The notes under the pieces: generated by a model
Told to the model about the DNA's origin: nothing
What the model saw: the letters and a program-made list of their open reading frames with translations, nothing else
Database searches by the model: none
Part shown: positions 61,401 to 64,000 of the stretch, one piece after another
How positions within the stretch are numbered: position 1 is the first letter of the stretch
Layout of the letters: the number at the start of each line of letters is the position of its first letter
Program-made: the position numbers and the translations under genes
Assembly (NCBI GenBank): GCA_021397835.1
Contig: JAJFZO010000579.1
Location: 1,069,001 to 1,133,000 of the forward strand
Reading direction: 5' to 3'
DNA: 64,000 bases
Source of the DNA: Moringa oleifera
Lineage: Eukaryota; Streptophyta; Magnoliopsida; Brassicales; Moringaceae

Positions 61401-63934
61401 CTTGGGCAAGCAGTACTACTAATAGACATTCAACTTCAAGTTACTGTACCTTTGTTGGAGGAAACCTTGTCACTTACCCAAGTAAAGAGCAAAGTGTTAT
61501 AGCTCGTAATTGTGCGGAGACAGAGTATAGATCCCTTGCACATGGAATTTGTGAGGTAATATGGATAAAAAAGTTGTTGAAGGATTTAAAAATCTCAATC
61601 TCTCTACCCATGAGGCTCTATTGTGATAACAAGGCTGCTATTTAGATAGCTCATAACCCAGTTCTACACTAGAGAATAAAGCACATCAAAGTTGATAAGC
61701 ATTTCATCAAAGAGAACATAGAAAAGGGCATAATTTGTGTTCCTTGTGTGCCAACTACTCAATAGATGGCTGACATGCTCATCGAAGGACTACACCTCCT
61801 AGTCAACAAGCTAGCTATAGAAAATATCTAAAAGCCAGCTTGAGGAGGAGTATTAAAAAATATTCAGCAATAAAGGCTGAATATTCAGTAAGTAATATTC
61901 ACCTGAATACTTGGTGGTAGTATTCAGCAATAAAGGCTGATATTCGGTGTGTAAATAGAGGAGATTGGATTAATGCTTTAATTGAGGAAAGTAGTTAGGG
62001 TGATTGATTTTGTACAACTATTACAATTATTTGTTTCCTAGAATAATTCTATTATATTTCCTACATATTTGTACATTCTTTTTGTCCATCTTCTCTGACA
62101 AGTTATGTAGTTGATTTTGGATTTTACTTTTTTAAATTAGGTATCAGAATTAATTCGGTTGGGTCTTTAAAATATATTCATTAATAAATGCCTCATAAGT
62201 TTTGTATAAATTTCAACTAGCTGTTTGCAAATGATTTTAAATCTGCATTTCAACCCTCACAGGCAATATCTTCTGCTGATATAGTTGTTGTAATGGAAGG
62301 AGGACAAGTGAAATGGTTTGGAAGTTCAGCTGACTTGGTACAGTCTGTGTATTCCGCATTCTCTTCACAGAATGAATTTGACATGTCTTCACATATTCAA
62401 AGTCAAGAATGTAGCACAAAAGCTTCTAGTGGAGCCATGGAAAGTCTCTCTTTGGAGAGCGATGATATATGTGTTTCAGTTGAAGCAAAAGAGCTCATTA
62501 AAGTTGAGCAGAGGAAAGAGGGCAGAGTTGAATTCACTGTGTATAAGTAAGTTTTAAGTTTACTTCTTCACACATTGTAGTGTTCAGGTAGTTCATACAT
62601 CTCCTAAGTAGAGAAGTTCCTTGTCCTTCCATTTTAATATTACTTCTAAACCTTTTTTCCTTTAATACCAACAGTTTCTTATTGCTATATTTAACAGAAA
62701 CTATGCAGCATTTTCTGGCTGTTTCATTACAGTCGTGATATTCCTTTCAGCAATTTTAATGCAAGCTTCTCGTAATGGAAATGATTTGTGGCTCTCATAT
62801 TGGGTTGATACAACTGGAAGCAGTCACATAGAATACTCAACATCCTTTTACCTGGTAAGTAATTTTCAGTTGTCTTTTCTCTTTGAAAATTAATAAGGGT
62901 CTAGATCAGTGTGTCTTTAGCATAAAAGAGAAGCACCAGAGGAAACAAGAAAGGATAATTATATTCTCTTATTCCCTGCGCAATGTTAATGGCTTGATAT
63001 GTATTTCCTTAAATTAGTCTGGATTACTTTTTTTCGTTTTTCATTTACTTTAGAGTATGTCAGCATCAGAATAGATAATTGGAAATCAAGAAAGAATTGG
63101 AATGTGAGGTAAGATGACTATGAAACTGATTTTAGTTAAAATAACTCAGTTATTTTGTTATAAATTCTTTTTGACTGTGAGAGAGAACAATTAAGTGTTT
63201 AAACATAGAAACGAGAATTGAAAAGGTAAATATCTGTTAAATGGTGACTATCATTGTCTAGCCCTTGAGCCCAAGGTACAAGCATTAAAGAGTGAGATTG
63301 TCCAAAACAGCCATCCATTTAATAGTGTTGTGATACAAATGCTATACACACGTTTGTGACATTCTGATACATATGCTGCGGAGAAGTTTGTGGCAGACTT
63401 TCAGTGCTGGAGATGACATGCATTTCAGAATTTATCCTGTCTTTTAAACATAACATTTAATGTCTTAGGATCGGACGTGCCAAAAGGGTACAGTAAAAAG
63501 CCAGTAAGAAAAATATGGGAACCTGTCAATGGTACACTTCCGTTCTAATCGAATTATTAATTGATGGTGCAGGTCATACTATGCATTTTTTGCATCATAA
63601 ATTCAATCCTAACATTGGTGAGGGCATTTTCATTTGCATCTGGTGGCTTGCAAGCAGCAGTTCAGGTGCACAATACGCTGCTTAGTAAGCTTATTAATGC
63701 ACCTGTCCAGTTCTTTGATCAGACACCAGGTGGAAGAATACTTAACAGGTTAGGACAAGAAACATTTTCAGAGATTATTACTGTTGTTTGTATCTAATAG
63801 GCATGTGCATTTTACTGTCTAGGTTCTCTTCAGATGTTTATACTATTGATGATTCCCTTCCATTCATTCTCAACATTCTCCTAGCCAATTTTGTCGGCCT
63901 GTTAGGGATTGCAGTAGTGTTGTCATATGTCGAG
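16464..63934 (+). CDS. ABCC13: ABC transporter C family member 13-like (MRP11), 26 exons placed, 3' incomplete
   Basis: This is a full-size MRP-type ABC transporter; its substrate cannot be read from sequence. Exons: 16464-16520, 17277-17317, 17554-17641, 18626-18781, 18879-19004, 20998-21071, 23096-23159, 25560-25811, 26140-26209, 28020-28080, 29186-29273, 30457-30575, 36829-36926, 37205-37271, 44459-44576, 44692-44808, 44931-45011, 45106-45324, 54258-54359, 54447-54514, 54733-54864, 54979-55126, 62263-62546, 62698-62854, 63573-63748, 63823-63934. They total 3075 nt (1025 codons) with matching phases; the rest lies outside the window. N-terminal hydrophobic helices occupy about residues 40-156; TMD1 about 270-570 ([35 protein letters not shown]). 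NBD1 has Walker A GEVGSGKSS (631-639), a Q-loop region [15 protein letters not shown], signature [13 protein letters not shown] (721-733), Walker [13 protein letters not shown] and H-loop THN (His779). A Ser/Glu-rich linker leads to TMD2, starting near residue 880. The start could be ATG 16464 or the in-frame ATG 16482. Exon 6 is the least certain. All key NBD1 residues are present. Confidence 0.92.
17318..17553 (+). other. ABCC13: U12-type AT-AC intron (ABCC13 intron 2)
   Basis: The exon ends GATGACCT and the intron begins ATATCCTTT (17318-17326), the minor-spliceosome AT-AC donor consensus. Near the 3' end TTCCTTATC (17536-17544) is one base off the U12 branch-site consensus, with the likely branch A at 17542, 11 nt from the end. 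The intron closes with AC at 17552-17553. Joining CT to G restores CFDDLILGFGTN, the expected family sequence. No GT-AG pairing I tried here keeps the frame. Confidence 0.85.
20215..20640. repeat. Pyrimidine-rich low-complexity tract in intron 5
   Basis: Over about 425 nt the + strand is dominated by C/T runs (tctctctct, ccctctctc and similar). It yields a long open frame of Ser/Leu/Pro-rich composition with no protein-family character. It lies between ABCC13 exons 5 and 6. Confidence 0.7.
21231..21314. repeat. Three imperfect ~30-bp tandem units in intron 6
   Basis: Units share the pattern A-run, (a/g)gcatcatta, (a/g)(a/t)tacttc, tgat and are repeated three times with small changes. Confidence 0.75.
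22058..22130. repeat. 33-bp tandem repeat, 2.2 copies, in intron 6
   Basis: Two identical 33-nt units start with attgcatttttgtaattatc at 22058 and 22091, followed by a partial third from 22124. Identity of the two full copies suggests a recent slippage event. Confidence 0.9.
22505..22672. repeat. 84-bp tandem duplication in intron 6
   Basis: Copies begin TTTGTTGAATATC at 22505 and 22589 and share the block gttccctttagctaatctat and the block aaaggcttgcaagacttt. A few substitutions and one base deletion separate them. Confidence 0.9.
22736..22805. repeat. CT-rich microsatellite in intron 6
   Basis: Runs of (TC)n, (CTCTC)n and (CTAT)n/(CTGT)n form a compound simple repeat between exons 6 and 7 of ABCC13. 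Confidence 0.85.
23231..24850 (-). mobile_element. 5'-truncated LINE in ABCC13 intron 7
   Basis: Minus-strand remnants include [16 protein letters not shown] and [13 protein letters not shown] (within 24060-24266), the C-terminal part of a plant LINE ORF2. Further 3', within 23336-23635, [18 protein letters not shown] is the segment that follows the zinc-binding motif. The element ends at a T11 run near 23231 on the + strand, with the diverged shared 3' signature at 23283-23306. Frames are broken and no convincing target-site duplication was found at the 5' side, so the right boundary is approximate. Confidence 0.8.
24266..24308. repeat. (CACCCA)n/(CACCCT)n simple repeat inside the LINE
   Basis: Hexamer repeats CACCCA change to CACCCT. 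The sequence does not match the plant telomere unit CCCTAAA. It lies in the antisense strand of the LINE remnant. Confidence 0.85.
26839..26907 (+). mobile_element. Short LINE 3' end, + strand, in ABCC13 intron 9
   Basis: Acttgtaaatgggaggtacc followed by ccttggtgcc is the reverse complement of the 3' signature seen in the minus-strand LINEs, and it is followed by an A-rich tail ending near 26907. This appears to be a severely truncated insertion in the opposite orientation to the others. Its 5' limit is not clear. Confidence 0.65.
30608..30624. repeat. Left target-site duplication of the 5.3-kb LINE
   Basis: AAAGGCTTTAATAAGCT, identical to 35894-35910, flanks the element at its 3' (poly-A) side. 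Confidence 0.9.
30625..35893 (-). mobile_element. Near full-length LINE (L1-type) with 17-bp target-site duplication, ABCC13 intron 12
   Basis: A 5269-nt minus-strand element is bounded by identical 17-nt repeats AAAGGCTTTAATAAGCT at 30608-30624 and 35894-35910. Its 3' end lies at the left with a T-rich tail complement and the shared signature (30664-30694). Minus-strand coding relics in element order: endonuclease start [11 protein letters not shown] near 34110; RT entry [18 protein letters not shown] and [20 protein letters not shown] (32591-32824); FLWGIRDPI and [16 protein letters not shown] (31653-31859); [20 protein letters not shown] (31114-31344). The roughly 1.7 kb left for ORF1 (34.2-35.9 kb) is decayed. 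Many stops and frameshifts make it non-autonomous today. Confidence 0.88.
35894..35910. repeat. Right target-site duplication of the 5.3-kb LINE
   Basis: AAAGGCTTTAATAAGCT, identical to 30608-30624, marks the element's 5' end. Confidence 0.9.
37830..38370 (-). mobile_element. Ty1/copia reverse-transcriptase relic in ABCC13 intron 14
   Basis: On the minus strand, near 38340-38290, [12 protein letters not shown] corresponds to the copia RT motif (usually YVDDII.TG.D), and GLEET*MLGF near 38180 corresponds to the downstream segment usually read LLEETGMLGC. Stops are present. The 5' and 3' limits are approximate. Confidence 0.5.
38889..41903 (-). mobile_element. Internally deleted LINE in ABCC13 intron 14
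   Basis: The left end carries an oligo-T and the shared 3' signature (38893-38960). Within 39645-39854 the minus strand reads [20 protein letters not shown] then [14 protein letters not shown], the C-terminal endonuclease. Within 39228-39524 is the endonuclease-RT linker ([20 protein letters not shown]). Almost all of the RT is missing between about 39000 and 39200. An imperfect 13-nt duplication, TGATCTCTTGGAT (38876-38888) and TGATCTCTTAGAT (41904-41916), flanks the copy. Confidence 0.75.
42151..43342 (-). mobile_element. 5'-truncated LINE (~1.2 kb) in ABCC13 intron 14
   Basis: The left end holds T-rich sequence and a close match to the shared 3' signature (acgtggcaccaaggggatgc at 42191). 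The flanks ACTAAGCAAGAT (42139-42150) and ACTAAGTAAGAT (43343-43354) form a 12-nt duplication with one mismatch. Coding content is heavily decayed. Confidence 0.65.
45325..47830. other. 5' part of ABCC13 intron 18, no recognised element
   Basis: AT-rich intron sequence without a coding or repeat signature I can name. A perfect 7-bp hairpin (AGCCCGT, loop AATG, ACGGGCT) occurs at 47742-47759. Confidence 0.5.
46344..46365. repeat. (AT)n microsatellite in intron 18
   Basis: A run of about 11 AT units, with short flanking variants. Confidence 0.85.
47831..48080. repeat. Left copy of a ~250-bp diverged direct repeat in intron 18
   Basis: Shares with 52995-53245 blocks such as ggtaagaaagagcatt, gttatctg/atctat, and ttgactgcctttg/ttggttgcctttg in the same order and orientation. 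By eye about three quarters of positions match. The origin is not identified. Confidence 0.75.
48081..49724. other. Middle of intron 18, no recognised element
   Basis: AT-rich. Around 48960-49200 short motifs such as aagaaactagaaata and actaatcaagta recur irregularly, suggesting decayed repeat sequence, but I cannot assign it. Confidence 0.4.
49725..50760 (+). mobile_element. Ty1/copia pol relic (RT region) in ABCC13 intron 18
   Basis: With stops and frameshifts, the + strand encodes copia reverse-transcriptase landmarks: [10 protein letters not shown] near 49830, [17 protein letters not shown] near 49910, QQLDVKNAF near 50030, [15 protein letters not shown] near 50080 and KKSLNGLKQ near 50145. 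Further on come the segments around the VDD motif and the [18 protein letters not shown] part near 50600. No LTR was recognised next to it. It is a truncated, inactive copy in the same orientation as ABCC13. Confidence 0.8.
50705..51095. repeat. ~200-bp tandem duplication in intron 18
   Basis: The copies at about 50716-50905 and 50916-51095 share gcagttacaatat/gcaattacaatat, ttcttttagagtgaa, caaaatgatct, agatagtacttgacta, attctagatca and atggcaacta/tagcaacta in order. They differ by substitutions and small indels, so the duplication is not recent. Confidence 0.85.
51890..52400 (+). repeat. LTR-like repeat, rearranged copy
   Basis: Matches 52562-52990 in its head (tgacctatatctccttg type), in gtgcccattaatctataaatag and in the tail (ttcaatgaaaatgtgacaaa). 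The tail part occurs twice (to about 52160 and about 52175-52400), so this copy contains an internal duplication. A TATA-like ctataaatag and a late T-rich/attcaatgaaa stretch are typical of short LTRs, but terminal TG...CA ends are not clear. Confidence 0.55.
52562..52990 (+). repeat. LTR-like repeat, simpler copy
   Basis: About 430 nt homologous to 51890-52400, with head and tail each present once. It ends in gattcaatgaaatatgacaa acatatttttat. It abuts the right copy of the 250-bp direct repeat. Candidate solo LTR or half of a TRIM-like element; no protein coding. Confidence 0.55.
52995..53245. repeat. Right copy of the ~250-bp diverged direct repeat in intron 18
   Basis: Homologous to 47831-48080 in the same orientation. 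It starts just after the LTR-like repeat and lies about 1 kb before exon 19. Confidence 0.75.
55127..56320. other. 5' part of ABCC13 intron 22, no recognised element
   Basis: AT-rich intron sequence following exon 22; I see no repeat or coding signature. Confidence 0.5.
56327..56348 (+). other. G-quadruplex motif in intron 22
   Basis: GGGGG-TTA-GGGG-A-GGGG-A-GGGG gives four G-tracts of at least four with loops of 1-3 nt, on the transcribed sense strand, so both DNA and pre-mRNA could fold. Confidence 0.8.
56623..56648. repeat. C13/A13 homopolymer junction
   Basis: Thirteen C directly followed by thirteen A in intron 22. Length is likely unstable and uncertain. Confidence 0.85.
56740..57560 (-). 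mobile_element. Internal LINE reverse-transcriptase fragment in intron 22
   Basis: Minus-strand 57229-57498 contains [12 protein letters not shown], the catalytic RT box with N in place of the second catalytic D, followed by [20 protein letters not shown] and [21 protein letters not shown] follows in another frame. The 3' signature of the other LINEs is absent, so both ends are missing or diverged. It abuts the copia relic. Confidence 0.8.
57601..57749 (-). repeat. Probable 3' LTR of the minus-strand copia element
   Basis: On the minus strand an AAGAGAG purine tract is followed by TGTTATAGGTTG, the usual TGTTA start of a copia LTR. The stretch ends about 149 nt later in CTCTCA. No second copy was found on the 5' side. 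Confidence 0.55.
57750..60340 (-). mobile_element. Ty1/copia pol relic, minus strand, intron 22
   Basis: In element order on the minus strand: GAG-pre-integrase [15 protein letters not shown] near 60400, integrase core [20 protein letters not shown] (59821-60147), integrase C-part [20 protein letters not shown] (59640-59858), RT entry [20 protein letters not shown] (58957-59139), a VYVNDIVII box near 58670, [20 protein letters not shown] and [11 protein letters not shown] (58146-58571), and RNase [16 protein letters not shown] (57742-58116). Numerous frame breaks and a D-to-N change in the RT box show it is inactive. It is antisense to ABCC13. Confidence 0.88.
60341..60704 (-). mobile_element. 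Copia GAG-pre-integrase part between the duplicated segments
   Basis: Contains the minus-strand [13 protein letters not shown] segment (near 60400) and upstream decayed gag/protease-side sequence of the same element. Confidence 0.55.
60705..60916 (-). repeat. Second copy of a copia integrase segment (direct repeat of 60127-60336)
   Basis: About 210 nt repeats 60127-60336 in the same orientation, sharing attaaatatagc, taacacgagaata, tcaacaaaagtaa and atatttaaaatca, with many substitutions. It must derive from another copia copy or an old internal duplication. Confidence 0.85.
60935..62100 (+). mobile_element. Ty1/copia 3' half with LTR, + strand, intron 22
   Basis: The + strand carries the RT end ([11 protein letters not shown], then [16 protein letters not shown] at 61029), RLVERLIY at 61195, and RNase H landmarks (IYSDVAWA near 61390, [19 protein letters not shown] near 61445, [20 protein letters not shown] near 61520, LYCDNKAA near 61618, [19 protein letters not shown] near 61680). 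A purine tract gaggaggag (61842-61850) precedes the LTR. Frames are broken and the 5' half is absent. Confidence 0.88.
61851..62100 (+). repeat. 3' LTR of the plus-strand copia element
   Basis: Starts TATTAAAAAA directly after the polypurine tract (canonical TGTTA with one change) and ends ...ctctgaca, about 250 nt. It contains the exact 20-mer tattcagcaataaaggctga twice, at 61861 and 61921. Exon 23 of ABCC13 starts about 160 nt downstream. Confidence 0.65.
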
Positions 63935-64000
63935 GTAAGCAAATATTATTCTCTTGAGTCTTTTGCTCATTCAAAAAGTTAGATTTAATAAACCTTTGCC

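Overview
The window is nuclear DNA from a flowering plant. Protein-coding signal comes as short exons with canonical splice sites, separated by long AT-rich introns loaded with retrotransposon debris. The three host genes are typical eudicot plant families; I cannot name the species. No bacterial operon, CRISPR array, rRNA or tRNA gene was recognised.

Layout. (1) 52-771, + strand: the last exon of a cyclic nucleotide-gated ion channel (CNGC), entering from outside the window. (2) 1884-12053, - strand: a complete 12-exon gene for a chloroplast-targeted DUF1995 protein that matches LPA3 (Low PSII Accumulation 3). It converges on the CNGC gene. All 12 exons were placed by hand; together they give a 1188-nt reading frame (395 residues plus stop), including a 31-nt micro-exon. 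(3) 12054-16463: an AT-rich intergenic region, the divergent promoter space between LPA3 and the next gene. It contains a MITE-like element with long inverted ends. (4) 16464 to the right edge, + strand: an ABC transporter of the C (MRP) family that best matches ABCC13/MRP11. I placed 26 exons (3075 nt, 1025 codons, in frame throughout). They cover the N-terminal membrane segments, TMD1, complete NBD1, the linker and the start of TMD2; the rest lies beyond 64000. Its second intron has the hallmarks of a minor-spliceosome (U12) AT-AC intron.

The roughly 47 kb span of ABCC13 is mostly intron expansion. Copies of one plant L1-type LINE lineage, recognised by a shared 3' end, sit in the introns of both LPA3 and ABCC13. 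One is nearly full length (about 5.3 kb) with a 17-bp target-site duplication; others are 5'-truncated or internally deleted. Ty1/copia relics lie in three of the large introns (37.8-38.4, 49.7-50.8 and 57.6-62.1 kb), including two opposed fragments side by side, each with a recognisable LTR. Several local tandem duplications and a pair of diverged direct repeats 5 kb apart complete the repeat content. No element retains an intact long reading frame.

The three host genes show no functional link: a plasma-membrane cation channel, a photosystem II assembly factor and a membrane transporter. I did not find a new multi-gene system. The observations most worth checking are the AT-AC intron, the LINE 3' signature, the LPA3 micro-exon, the MITE and the unexplained repeats in the 8.9-kb intron that splits the NBD1 Walker A loop.
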